Shown here piece after piece: positions 1 to 11,730 of a stretch of DNA of 64,000 bases. Made by a program: the position numbers and the translations under genes. The notes under the pieces were generated by a model. The model saw only the letters and a list, made by a program, of their open reading frames with translations. It was not told the DNA's origin and made no database searches. Position 1 is the first letter of the stretch. Each line of letters starts with the position of its first letter. The stretch is from Panax quinquefolius (Eukaryota > Streptophyta > Magnoliopsida > Apiales > Araliaceae). The DNA is taken from the NCBI GenBank assembly GCA_020205615.1, contig CM035160.1, positions 148,037,991 through 148,101,990 on the forward strand. The letters are read 5' to 3'.

Positions 1-2787
1 GTCATTTTACATCTTTATACTTGGGGCGCCACGTTTGAGAGCTAAGAGCGGCGGAGAGGAGCTTACCGCCATATTTTCATCAATTTTCACAAAATTCCTT
101 CCATCTCTTCGCTATTCTCTACAAATACTAAAAATCCTTGAAGATACTATCTTGAATGTGGAAGGACCAAAAGTATAGAGCTTCAAAGTTGGATTTGGGG
201 CTACATTTAAAGTTTTTAATTGTTTCAAGAAAAGGAAAAAAGATTTTAGAAAGGAATCTTATAGATTTGGTAAAAATATGTAAGATCTACCTAAATGTTT
301 GAATTATAATCTCTAGGTGGTGTTAATTTATGTATATATGTTTATATCTATGCTACCAACATGAATTTATCTGAATTTATGTTTGCATGTCTTGAATCTA
401 TAAATTGAAGAATGTTTTAGGAAATTTCTTTAATTTGTTGCATTTTGCTTAGTACTATCCCTGGATAATATACTTGAATAATTCATTTATGATGCTTTAT
501 TTTGTGTCAGAATTGAGATTCATACCTTGGTGGTGTTTAGGGATTTGAGAAATTGAAAGATTTTAAGTCGGATTGAAAGCAGTGGAAGGAATTTATGGAT
601 TCCGCACTTGTTAGCTAACTTTAAATTATTAAAGCTCTGTACTTTGAAATCCAATGAAGGAATTCTTTAGTTAAATGGCTGTGAACACTCGTATATCAGG
701 GTTGGACTTTTTAGAATTCATAATTTCATATATTTTTATTTTGGTCAGACCTAAGATATTTGCTTTAGATCCTCTAATTAAATGAATTGTCCAGGTTCCT
801 TTTTCCTTATGCAACATTTTCACTCAGATTCGAAATGGAAGTTTGACATGTTCCCTGCGACTTCAGTTGGGGCATTAAGTTAGCCATCACTCTCCTAGAA
901 AAGGCATACTAAACCCCCACTCTGTTAAGTCCCGCTTAAATGACTAACGTGTTACTGGTTTGGCAGCAGGCATGCTATGTGGGACTCATTGTCTCTCATT
1001 AGACAAAACTCTTGCCATCATCTGTAAGTGCTCTTAATTAAGAGGCAAATTTCGTGCTTAAATGAAGCAACGGGAATTAGGAAAATATTGAGTGCGCTAA
1101 TCTAGCACTCGGTTGAAGAAATTTCTTTGTAGGGAAGAAAATAGACTTGTGGGAGGGTAATAGGCAAGTCATCATAAAAAATTGGAGTAAGTGTTGTGCT
1201 TTTGTTGCTACTATAGAACTAGGTTTACTAAATGAATTGTTGCTGTTAATATTAATTAGATTACAAAGAATGTATAGTTGTAGTTATACAATTTTACTTA
1301 ATTTTATATTGGGTAAACTGTTTAATGAAGTGAATGCTCATTATTTACTTTTTCCATATTTACCTATTAGCGGAACGAGTTGAGTACACCATGTTCTTAC
1401 TTATGTTTTATTATATTCTGTTACTGGTATTTATTTATTGCTATGGTATTTATTTAACTATTTGGTTATTGTTCGGTATTTATGATGAGGTAGAGGCAAT
1501 TGAATTTGAAAAGGCTTTTACTGATACTGTGAACAGTGTTGGTTGTTTGGTCAATGGTACTTCTAATGATATGTAAACTTTACAAAATTAAATTTGACTT
1601 CAATTGCTATGTTAGTTTTATCTATGTGAAGTTTGTGCATCATTAACTTTGTTTTTCTGTTTCATGCATTACAATTAGCACACTTTGTTCAGTGGTGCAT
1701 TATGTTGGTTTTTTGGTTAATGCTTTACAGTTGGCGACCTATGTCATTTTGATACTAAACGCCCTGATTCCCGTATAACCCCAACTATCTGATAAAGTTG
1801 GCGAGAATGAAGAAGATGGTGTTGATTTTTTAGACTGTCGAGAGGGTTGAAGGTTCCCAAGAGGAGCGGTTATTTATGGGACATGATTCCACATTTTTTA
1901 TGATGGGTGCTTTGGATGGAAATTAATTGTACATACTTAGAGGATAGGGAGCGAACCATTGAGCATTTTATGTTCTTTTTTAGCCTTCATTTCCTTCGAC
2001 AAAAGGAGGGATTTCCTAGATCGCAATTTTTTTTCCTGGTATTTTTGTCGGATTTTTGCCGAGGAACATGATACTATGTTATATGGTTGGAAAAATATGC
2101 AAGTTGAATTTCTAAAATAAAAACGGTGCATGATTTGGATGCTTTTAGAGGAAGATACCTGCATTTTGCAACTGGTATAACCCTAACTAGGACTTTGGAA
2201 GATTATAAATCAATTTTGGGGTTTTTAGTGATATGCTTGGATACAGTTTTGTATCATCACCAGGAACAAGTTAATATCCATGAAATATGTTTCTAGAGTT
2301 ACTTATTATATATTGTTTGTGTTTAGTTTTTTAAAATTATTTTGGGATATATTCAGTATGTTTGGTATTGGGATTCCAAGATTCTCCACTCCCTTTGACT
2401 GTATAGTCTCACATATTTGCTGCGTACTCTGTCTCACATTTCTTCTGCAGTACTATAGTATAACTGTACATATTTTGATTAAGGTGCATTTTGATTTTTC
2501 AATTTGAGCATTTTATGCTGTAACAAAATTTAAATGCACTTGTCACCAAAGAAGGGGGTGGGGGAGGTTGAGTAAAATTTAATTGTCTCAGATATTTGCT
2601 GAAGTTGGACTTGTAAAATTGAGTTACATCTTTAATCTATTTTCATGTTCTACACATTTCTGCCTCAATGGGTAGAAAGAAACACAAGGAGAAAAGAGGA
2701 GGAATATAAACTTCCTAATTCTTCAGCTGCAGGAGAAAAGAATTATATCGTACATATCTAATTAGAGCTGAAAACTTTTACTTGGGA
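1..2787 (+). other. Upstream / 5' leader region of the HAKAI-like gene
   Basis: No coding region is supported here; the short open frames are AT-rich and show no protein similarity that I recognise. The first ~180 bases are less AT-rich, with pyrimidine-rich stretches, and could be a first non-coding exon. An AG acceptor at about 2732, followed by leader sequence running into the HAKAI start, is plausible. Between them the DNA looks like AT-rich intron or promoter. Transcript data would be needed to place the transcription start or the leader introns. Confidence 0.4.
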
Positions 2788-2820
2788 ATGAAGGATGGTA
2801 TTTTTGGGAAAAGATGCTGA
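2788..2820 (+). promoter_or_regulatory. Upstream ORF overlapping the HAKAI start codon
   Basis: An ATG at 2788 opens a 10-codon frame whose TGA stop (2818-2820) lies just past the main ATG (2814-2816), in a different frame. Ribosomes using this upstream ATG would terminate inside the start of the main frame. If it is in the mature leader it should lower translation of the main protein or force leaky scanning. Its presence in the mRNA is inferred, because the leader exon has not been mapped. Confidence 0.4.
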
Positions 2821-5474
2821 AAATCGTTCTTCACGGCAAGGGTAAATCCTCTGGATCTGGACAAGGGGCAAATCCCTCGTCAGGGGAGAGAGTTACAGTT
2901 GCATGCCCTGACCACCTTGTCCTTGCTGATCTTCCAGTAGCAAAAAGCATTGGTTCAGTGCCTGCTACGTCCCGTGTCAAGACTGTAGGTTGCAGGGTCC
3001 ATCGCCGGGCTGGTGAGAAAGTTCATTTTTGTGTCTGCTGTTATTTCCCCATTGCCATCTACTGGCGCCTGGTATGAGTTCAATATAATTATTATCTTTT
3101 AGACTCTCCTCCTTCCTTTTTCTATTCCTCCTTTGAGCCCACATGCCCGCTTATGATTTTATTGTTCTTTTTTTACCTTCGAGTTTAAATGTGCTTTCAA
3201 ATCTCACTCAAGTTTCATCTTAAGTATTGTGCTTTCAAAACTCTCCTTAGTTTTATCTCTAGTATTGAAGTGTAATTGTGTACTTGTGTCTATTATTTAG
3301 TATCTCATCAGAATATTAGCTTTTTACAAAATGTAACAATTTGCTCGCCTTTATTATCTGACGGGCATTTTTATATTTATTTATTCCAATCTTCCCTCTT
3401 GGCTTTTTGCTTGTGTACATGCTAACCTTTCTACCACTAAGATAGATATCAAATATGGGTTAGGTACTTGGGTTTCATTCAGTTTCAATCCATGGGACAC
3501 GTGCAAAACTTTTGCCTAGTGGTTGTTGGGGAACTTGCTAGTTATTGATGACTTATGGTTGTCTCCTTTTTGCTCCTTTGTAGAAGCAGAGTTTATTTGC
3601 GAGCCATTTCACTGATATATTGAGAAGCTCTTGAAAAGTTTATTTAACTTGAACAATGTTTATTTCATGCAATTTGACCTTATCTGAATAAGAAGAGGTT
3701 TCACATCTGTTGAGTGGAGATTCCAACCTAACTGCCTTAGCTATTTTAGCTCCGGCAGCTTATATGCTGCTAGGTTTGGTTGCCAAATATTATCATTTGT
3801 ATCTTAACAACTTTATGTTCTTGCAGAGCCCTTGTGTACATGCTTTTTGTCTGGACTGTGCTAGAAGTGGTTCTAAATGCCACATGTAAGGCTATTTTAT
3901 ATATATTCTTCCTACTTAACTATGGAATTTTCTTAAATGTTTTACGCATCCTGTTCCTTATACTCAACCATGAAAGTTGTAATGTGTGTATCTTTATCTT
4001 AATGCATGACTTCACCTCATCTCATTTTACTTCCTCCATTGCAAAGTTTAGGATAAAGTTTGACTTTTTTATGTCAATTTGAGATTTTTTTAAATTCAAA
4101 TTTGATATGAATGCATGTAATTATAGGCAAGATCATTATGAAAATTCTAAACTATGTAAAAAAGTACGACTACCTCTGTATTCATTTGCAACAAAAAGAA
4201 GTTCAAAAAATGGTCCTCTTTTAATTGATAATAGTAGAAAATGATGCAATACCACCGTCAAGTTTATCATCATAATTTTATTATCATGTCACCACTACTT
4301 AACTAAAGTTAATATATTAGGGCTAAACATGAAACAAAATTACAACCTTATATTTGTAAATTTTGTAAATGGGACTCTTTTATGTAGTAAAGTATGTATA
4401 ATTGATTACAAAATTTATTGTTTTCATTGTTTTCAAAAGTTAAATGAATCACATTAATTTTGAATATGAGAATATCCCAAATTGACTTCAAAAGATCTAA
4501 ATTAATCTTTTATTTTGGATTGGGAGTATAATTATTGAACGGTGTAAATCTATTCGTGTGTTTCTTGATTACATAGTTGTGAAGAGCGCGTCCAGAAGAT
4601 ACAGGCAATTAAGCGTGAGGAAGGTGTCTTCATTTGTGGAAACCCACGCTGCCGCAAGTCCTTCCTTGAAAAAGCTGCACTTCAGACTCATATTCAGGCT
4701 CATATCAATGAGATCAATGCTACAGCTGATTCCGCCATCGACAACAAAGATCAATGTTTGCAACCCAAAGGCCAACCACTTACCAAGTCAGTCATACAAC
4801 CAAATCCACCACCACCAGTTTTTGGGCAAATTGAACATCATCCGTCAGAGTCACAACCTGGAAACAGCAAAGGCTTTGATAGGCCTGATCAGATTCCAAA
4901 CAAGCAAACAGGAATACTGTCTGAGACTCCATTTCCTGAATACTCCATGCATTACCCTCAACCTCCTAATCTTGCGGTCCCATACAATTTATATTCACTT
5001 CAGGTTCCTCCATTTGCACCTGGTGGAGCTCAACCGCTTTATGGAGGTCCTATGGTACAGTCAGATTCTGCAACAGAGGTTGGATCAGAACAGGGTTCGC
5101 TGTTAGGTTTACCACCAGGTCCAGCAAGTGGTTTGAATTTTTCAGAAAGATACTCTCAACCCTGGAATACTGGACCAGTTGATGTACCTTTCTTTCAAGG
5201 GGATAGTGGATATCCAGGAGTTTTGCCTTCTAACCTGCCTCCCCCATATTCGACTCACAAGAGAATGGAACTAACACAGGCTGAAAATTCAATGGGTCCG
5301 AGGGATGGCAAGGTTACATTTGCACCCCAGTCTGTGTGGTTCCAGCCACCACCGCCTTTACCCCCTCCCCGTATGTTGCAGCCGCAACAAGGGAATTTCT
5401 TTCCTCGTGATGATGGCAAGGTGTTTCCGTGGCAGAATGAGAAGCATGATGACTTTGGAAACGGCCAGGACTAG
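2814..5474 (+). CDS. HAKAI: HAKAI-like RING-type E3 ubiquitin ligase
   Basis: Three exons join in frame: 2814-3071, 3827-3885 and 4577-5474, all with GT-AG junctions, giving 404 residues. A C3HC4 RING is visible: C73-x2-C76, C89-x-H91-x2-C94-x2-C97 and C104-x2-C107. It is followed by a C2H2-like finger (C126-x4-C131, H144-x3-H148). The rest is a Pro/Gln/Ser-rich low-complexity tail ending in an acidic, Gly-rich stretch. The arrangement and the conserved block before the RING (CPDHLVLADLPVAKSIGSV) match plant HAKAI, a nuclear ubiquitin ligase known as an accessory subunit of the mRNA m6A methyltransferase complex. Several usually conserved RING-loop positions differ from the Arabidopsis protein as I recall it: Cys75, Tyr77, Trp84 and Val90. 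All zinc ligands are kept. The ATG at 2814 is chosen because MLKI matches the family start. Intron 2 carries a Stowaway-like MITE. Confidence 0.93.
4030..4526. mobile_element. Stowaway-like MITE in HAKAI intron 2
   Basis: Imperfect inverted ends related to the Tc1/mariner Stowaway pattern (CTTCCTCCATT at the left; the right end reads ACTCCCAATCC on the opposite strand) are flanked by TA dinucleotides at 4028-4029 and 4527-4528. The interior is AT-rich and non-coding. The terminal match is moderate, so the boundaries are approximate. Confidence 0.45.
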
Positions 5475-6216
5475 TGAATCTTCTTCTGATATTTTGTTGA
5501 ACTATTTCCCTTGCCTGTTTAGTTTGAACTCGTTGTTTGTGGCTCCTGGCTTGCTAATAACCTTTATTCTGAGTTTAGTCCTCCTGTATGTTTAATCTAA
5601 TAAGCTGCAAACATTTGCATGCTGGGTTTTGTTATCAAGTATGTTGATGAGTATTTTGGAGTTCTGGATAACTTCTTGATTGGAATCTACTTAAATTTGC
5701 TTTTAGACCAAGTTGAACAAAACAAAACTTTTTGATCTTTTTACAGAGGATGAACAGATTAGCAAATAACATGTAGTGATAGATCAGTCCCCCAAAACAT
5801 AGACATTTCATCCTGCAGTATTGGAGTGAAATCATCTGACAGTATCTATTGTAATGATCCAAATAAGGAAAATGTTTCCTACCTTTGACTTCAGATATGA
5901 TATCAGTTGTTAGTTGAAACATACTGACCACCATAAGCCTATTTAAAAGTAAGGATGACCTACTAATACTGACACTTAAGTAAATAGGCTTAATGACACT
6001 TCTGTTATTTTAAGTTGTCAATCACTTTTATAATTGTCTCTTTGTTTATTTTTCGTCAAGTAAGTTACATTTTTTGGTATTATGTTCCTTTTACCTGATT
6101 TGACCCCAACGGCCCAACATGACCCATTTTGATCAAATTTTAACCCAACTCGACCCAATTTGACCAACCCCAGTTTCACCAATTAATTTTTTTTTTAAAA
6201 AAAAAACTAAAAAGTT
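5475..6216. other. HAKAI 3' UTR and intergenic DNA
   Basis: There is no gene. The first few hundred bases are probably the HAKAI 3' UTR. Around 6100-6175 is a run of imperfect repeats of the type GACCCAATTTGACC, without a recognised function. The stretch ends in A/T homopolymers just before the hAT-type MITE. Confidence 0.5.
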
Positions 6217-6224
6217 TTAAAGTC

Positions 6225-6541
6225 ATCTGTTCGGGAATGACTTATTTTTCTACTTATAAGTTGAGTTTTAAGTCAAAAAAATAAGTAAGTATTTGTAACT
6301 TATTTTAAAATGACTTATAAGCCATTTTAAAATAAGTTAATTTGACCAAATGTAATGTCTATTTTTTCACTCTTCTATTTTGCCTCTTTTTTATTAAAGT
6401 ATTTTTTAGTAATCTTCCATTTGATTTTAGCTTATATGTCAAATTGATGTCGATCGTTTTTATTTATAAATCACAATTTATAAGTTAATTTATATTTTAA
6501 CTTATAAATAATTTTAAAATAAGTCATTTCCGAATGTGCCC
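6225..6541. mobile_element. hAT-type MITE with 8-bp target duplication
   Basis: A 317-base non-coding element is bounded by a perfect 8-base direct repeat, TTAAAGTC, at 6217-6224 and 6542-6549. Its ends are inverted repeats: the left end reads TGTTCGGGAATGACTTATTT and the right end, read on the other strand, ACATTCGGAAATGACTTATT. An 8-base target duplication and short TIRs are typical of the hAT superfamily. It has no transposase and would depend on an autonomous relative. Confidence 0.8.
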
Positions 6542-6727
6542 TTAAAGTCCTAAAACTTAATATTTTTTCCCTTTAAAAAATAAAATAAAATTGAGAATTG
6601 TTGTTGATTTTTTTTTTTAAATGGGTACGTGGCTTTCGAGGTTATGTGAGGAAGGGGACGGGGGACCGGGGGCCGGGGACGAGGGAGGGTTGGTTCACTA
6701 GGTAGGGAGAAAAATGGGAATGGGAAT

Positions 6728-6764
6728 GGGAGAGGGAGAGGGAGAGGGAGAGGGAGAGGGAGAG
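6728..6764. repeat. (GGGAGA)n microsatellite
   Basis: Six or so copies of a GGGAGA-type hexamer end just before the TAAAT target duplication of the solo LTR. It follows a short G-rich stretch (6655-6690). Antisense reading gives a meaningless Pro/Leu repeat frame. Confidence 0.9.
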
Positions 6765-6770
6765 ATAAAT

Positions 6771-9377
6771 TGTAAGACTCCAATTTATTATTAATGAAAT
6801 TTAATTTTTTTTATTTATTATTTTGAAATAGTAAGGATTGATTTGATTAATGTGGATAGTTATGGGTAAAATACGCAAATATTTCAAAATAAGCAAGTGG
6901 TTATAAAATATTCATTGTTGTCGGGGAATATTCGTTTGGTCGTGGAATATTCTTCTGTCAACGGGGAATATTCGATGCGCCTTGGCCTTGATCTTTTATG
7001 GCCCCATAACTGAAAAGCGATTGGATGAAGAAAACGACAAATATAAGTTGTTTAAAAATAACTTGGCGTAGTTATTCACAATTAATCTTGTTAAAATACT
7101 CAAATTGGTTAAAATACGATGCTTTTGCAGTATTGCACCAATTATTGATTCTTACGTGAAAGGCACTACTTTCAATAATGGTTACGGTGAATTCTTATTC
7201 AAATATTTTATTGATTTAATAATTATTGCGTTGATATTTTATATTCTTTGTTGTTTTGATAATTATCATTACACAAGTATTTTTCATTATCGAAGCAATA
7301 ATTCATATTATCCGAATAATATTATTAGATAACATTATTGGCAATGTCTAGAAAGTTACATACAGGAGAGGTTTGGTCACCTAATTGCGCGCAAAGTAAG
7401 GAGAAATTTTATTGAAAGCCCCCTCTTTCCAGGAACCGCCTGGTTGTCGATATTGTGATTACGTAATATTATTTGTGAATAATTAATTATTGATTCATAT
7501 GATGAGAAAAATATTGATTTTATGTGGATATAGATGAAAAAATTTTTAATGTGACAATTGTTGAAAATTGAAATTTTATCTTTTTCGATAAAATAATTCA
7601 TTTAAATATATTATTATATTTTAATAATATAATAATGGTGATATTTTTACAATGAATGTGAGATATATGAGTATACGAGGAGGAAGAGTATTTTTGTTAC
7701 AATAAATGTTTAAAACATGTTAAACATGTCATTGGACCCCATTTATCGATTGAAATTTGATTATACCGTAAAATCGTCTGTTTATGGATTTGGTCAATTT
7801 ACATTTGGAATTCGGAAAAACTTTCTTACGCAAAGTTGTAGAGAATTGAATTTCCTATAAAAAATCATGAGTTTTGAATTTTTCGACATAAAAGGGCTAT
7901 TTATTGTGAATTATTGAAGTTTCAAGTCTCAAATAATTGATTTTGGAAGTATAAAATATTTAAAATGACAAAAACGTTTTTTGTCATTATTGTGGGTCTT
8001 GCATGTGTTAGAAGTGGCTAAATTCAGATCTCTAAATGTGGGCGTAAGAATAAAAATTAATAAATTAATATTTTAATAAATTTTTCTGCTTTGGTGTTTC
8101 TAAAGATTTTCCTATAAATAGGTCTTAGGTTAGAATTGAAAATCACATTAAACTGAAATTTTCTCTCTATATTATCGAGCGTATTCTTGTGAGTATTTTG
8201 AGTATATTTTGAGTATTGCTATACGGTGCAAGTTCAAGTCATGCTTTATATCCCAAGTGTTTCAAATTTGAAATCGATCTTTCGAGGTAAGGGATATTAT
8301 TTTTTTCGTAATGATATTATTTCTTCAATATCATTATGTCAAGTATTGATCTGAACTTTTAATCAAATTTAGAACTTTTAGTGTCTGGATTACTATTCAC
8401 GATATCTTGGCCTTTATTCACGATATCTGATCTTATTCACGAATCACTAAGACTATTCATCGAAAAATGAAAATTTTCCTTTTCATTCAAAAAATTTATC
8501 TCGGATACTAGCTTTGATTGTATCCATGTTTTGATCATTCTTAAATTTTACACCACTATGATTATTTTTGAGGTATTTTTGGACGTGGATAAAACAAAGT
8601 ACTAATCCTTAATCCTTAATCCTTGTCATTTTGTTTCAATTGGATTCGTTTCTTTAAAAATATTTTCATCATCCTCGGTCTTAAATGATGATATTATTGA
8701 ATATCTTTGGCCCAGTAGTGCAAAGATGAATGATTTGAAGAATATTTTTGGCCCAGAGTGCAAAGATGAACATGTGTTTAGATAAACATGACTAACCTGA
8801 TGAATATCTTTGCTTTATAGTGCAAAAAGATGAATATTTGATTCAGATATATATTGATTGATGTTATAGGGATAAAAGATAGGCGATGAACTTTTAAATT
8901 CATACATAGAAGATAGTAGTTTGCATTCTCTACTTAACTCTTCTAATGAATTATTATTTCATTGCGAATATTGATTTAAAAACTTGTTGTCTATCAGATT
9001 CTATTAGATTTTTCCTGTTGAAGACTAACGATAATTTGTTGTACATTATCTTAGTCATAATATTTTTCTTGGGCTAGTTGAGCTCACCCTTTTTCTTTTT
9101 GTTCCATTTTTCTTCTCGGGAGGCGAGAATATAGCGAAGAGTTAGGGGTATGGAATGAAGGTTCTAGAGAGAGTTGTTTAGTAGTCCTCACCATTTTTAT
9201 AAAATAATGTATCAATAAATGTGATGAGGATTTATTTGAGTATAGATATTGTCTAGAAGATAATATTTGTATTCAAACTCACAGTTTTACTTTTGTAATA
9301 ATAAAGTTGTAGTTGTTTCTGTACCATGTATTGACAACTCAGAATGGGTGATGTATACCTATTTTGGGGGCGTCACA
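6771..9377 (+). mobile_element. Solo LTR of a Gypsy-type retrotransposon
   Basis: A 2607-base element starts TGTAAGAC and ends GCGTCACA. It is flanked by a perfect 5-base target duplication, TAAAT (6766-6770 and 9378-9382). It has no internal domain or second LTR, so it is a solo LTR left by LTR-LTR recombination. Its ends and interior closely match the reverse-oriented TE3 (23397-26670) and are related to the LTRs of TE2. Inside are short repeats of the type TGGCCCAG-GTGCAAAGATGAA (about 8690-8840). Confidence 0.88.
8113..8122 (+). promoter_or_regulatory. TATA box of the solo LTR
   Basis: TATAAATAGG lies roughly mid-LTR and is conserved in the related LTRs in this window (reverse strand near 13517, 20906, 24768 and 25261). 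It is the likely U3 core promoter, so transcription would start about 30 bases downstream. Confidence 0.6.
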
Positions 9378-9382
9378 TAAAT

Positions 9383-9973
9383 TGACTAGATACAGTGAGT
9401 TTGAGGAATTGTTAGTATGGAGTTAATTTTGATTAATTTATTAATACAGTATCGACATGTAGACAAAAAGTGATCTCTCTATGCTTGTCAACACTGTACT
9501 GGTCGCATGATCAACTTACCATTAAGTTAATTTCATAGTAATCGAATCCGTGAGTTTGGGGTGCAGTATTTTGAATATCATTTTTATTTTTTTACAGTTT
9601 TAATGGGTTTTCACGCACATTTGGCGAGTGGCACACACAGTTAAATTTAATGAAAAAAAGTGATAATTTCACCTATCCTAAATAGAGTTGAGCAAAAAAC
9701 TAAAATTGACATCGAAATCGCATCAAAAACTAATTAAACCGCATTAATTGAGCGGTACCAACAATTCTGGCATATGTATCGCACCGCACTCACTGCTCTT
9801 ATATATTATAGTCAAATTCCTAAAAATATATAAGCCAATTTTAATTATGTTATACACTTTTAAATTTTTTGTTAGATAAAAAATATTTCTAATTGAATTG
9901 TAATGGTTTGAGTAATGTTAAAGCATTAATCATTAATATATTTCAAACTTAAAACTTGTTGCTTGATGTTATT
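9383..9973. other. Intergenic DNA between two retrotransposons
   Basis: About 590 bases of AT-rich unique-looking sequence remain between the solo LTR and TE0. I see no open frame, RNA gene or repeat that I can name. Confidence 0.5.
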
Positions 9974-9978
9974 ATGAT

Positions 9979-10551
9979 TGTTAACGCCAAGATCTTCTGC
10001 CACGTCCCAATCACGTAAGACGTCCTGATCCTGCACAATAAACACGATCAACACCAAAAGCTTGACGGCTTCAACCGGTCGGGAATAGCTAAGCGTGAGA
10101 GTCGAGACAAAGCGATCACAAGGTTAACAATGGAGGATAAAATATCTAGTGTTTGAGAGAGATAAAATTATCAGTTACCTTTACTTGTGTGACCTCCTCC
10201 CTATCATATACTCCAAGATCCGATTTTGCGTGCAACCGACCCTCTGACACCACTCACTGCAGGTAGCTTACCTGTTGATCCCATCCCCTTTGTTCACCGC
10301 TGGCCGACTCTCCAATCCTCATTAATGCGATGTAAGATATCAATCAGTCATTATCTTTGTCATCATCACCGGTCAAAACCCAAGTGAAGGTCGGCCCAAC
10401 GATCCGGCCCAAGACTTTTAAGACCCAACAGATATAAACCAAATGATTTGGCCCAATGACTAGGCCCAATAACACCAGGATCCAATTGTGATAACCCAAT
10501 GGATTCACCAAGGAGTTCGGCTCAATTTACATAAAATATCATGACCCAACA
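9979..10551 (-). repeat. TE0 left (3') LTR
   Basis: A 573-base LTR, uninterrupted. It contains the site (AACAATGG, about 10128) into whose counterpart in the other LTR TE3 inserted. It shares the terminal GGCGTTAACA (minus strand) with the LTR at 57818-58405. Confidence 0.85.
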
Positions 10552-10566
10552 TTGCCCCCCAGTCTT
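10552..10566 (-). other. Polypurine tract of TE0
   Basis: On the minus strand the bases directly before the 3' LTR read GACTGGGGGGCAA. That is the purine run expected as the plus-strand DNA primer in reverse transcription, and it fixes the minus orientation of TE0. Confidence 0.65.
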
Positions 10567-10839
10567 TTATTAAACAGGATGTTTAATGAAAGAGTATAAA
10601 TGGCATCAGTCCAGGACAAAAGGAATTATAATAAGATTAATAAAGGCCCAAACTATAGCTTAGAGAGACCCATCTGATGAACATCAAATAGCAACATAAA
10701 GGGTTCATCTTCACCGACATTTACAGAAGTACCAACTGAGAAGCCTTCAACTACCGAAGCTCAAGCCACAGAATCAACTCCCACTGAAAGGACAAACCAA
10801 CCTCGCCAAAGAAAGCAAGCTGGCCGAAAATTAGAATAG

Positions 10840-11730
10840 CCCCTCACACATACTTACAACGAGTGCCTCCTCGATGTGCCCCTTGACGAATGGACCCGAG
10901 TCCTTCGTGCAAAAAAGAGGAAAATTCAAATAACTTCTCCAATCGCCGAAGAGCCACAAGTACCTTCCACAGAAGTCGATCTTTCACCGGACATCCCGAT
11001 TGAAATCGTTGTTGCTGACGAAGAGCCCGAAGAACAAGTAGAGCGCATACCCAAACCTACTCGAAAAAAGAAATCCAGTCTCTTCGGAAATCAGGCCCGA
11101 AGCTATGGGATCCTCCACTCTCTGGCCAGAATTCAATGAGAAATTCCATTTTTTATTCTCAACCCCTTCGTCTGGTGATCTGGGAGTGACCATCGGTTCG
11201 AAGAATAATTCCATCATGGACATGATGGATGAAGGAATGACATATCAGAATAAAGGAAGTTGATATTTGACTTAACCATTTACAACCCTACCCATCAATT
11301 TGAACTGATTGACTAATAATGGTCATCTGCAGGCAAACGTTATCTTTGGGTGCCTCCGTCCCAAATACAAAGAAGCCGAAGAGGATGCCGCCCAAAGGGA
11401 GAACGCCATTCTGAAGTCGAGTCATCCTTGATATAAATGTCGATCTAAGCTAAAGAATCAAAGCATCTGGCACATCGTCAGAAGCTTGAAGAAGAGCTCA
11501 AAGAGCTTCGGGCCCTTAGGAATTTGGGTCCACCACTGACCGAAGACCTTCATAAGGAAATCCAGGCAGTATACAGAAAATCACCCGAGCTGAACGATGA
11601 GATCGTCCATATGTATGCCAAAGGATATGAAAGCTGCCGAAGTAAAGGCAAGAAAAAGCTTGTCGCGACCAAGGTAGATCCATCTCTTCTAGACTCTTTA
11701 GATGGCGATGATGACAAGGAAGAAGCCTGA
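10840..11730 (+). pseudogene. Antisense open frame inside TE0, broken
   Basis: On the strand opposite to TE0, coding-like sequence runs for ~890 bases in pieces. An acidic, basic-patch segment (PLDEWTRVLRAKKRKIQ onward, to 11139) is followed by a shift into a frame containing LWPEFNEKF (about 11116-11260). Then comes a charged segment (PKYKEAEEDAAQRENAILK), and finally a heptad-rich stretch (HRQKLEEELKELRAL) running to a stop at 11728-11730. Composition and length suggest a former protein of ~290 residues with a C-terminal coiled coil and an acidic tail. I do not recognise a domain. Tat-lineage Gypsy elements are known to carry an extra antisense ORF between pol and the 3' LTR, and this position fits. 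Calling it such an ORF is an inference. Confidence 0.5.

Noticed and set aside
1147..1576. Two overlapping hydrophobic small ORFs (78 and 80 residues)
   Set aside because: AT-rich DNA gives Leu/Ile/Tyr-rich frames by chance. There is no splice or family support.
4558..5106. 182-residue plus-strand ORF over the HAKAI last exon
   Set aside because: It is in the wrong frame. The spliced HAKAI frame through 4577-5474 carries the zinc finger and family matches.
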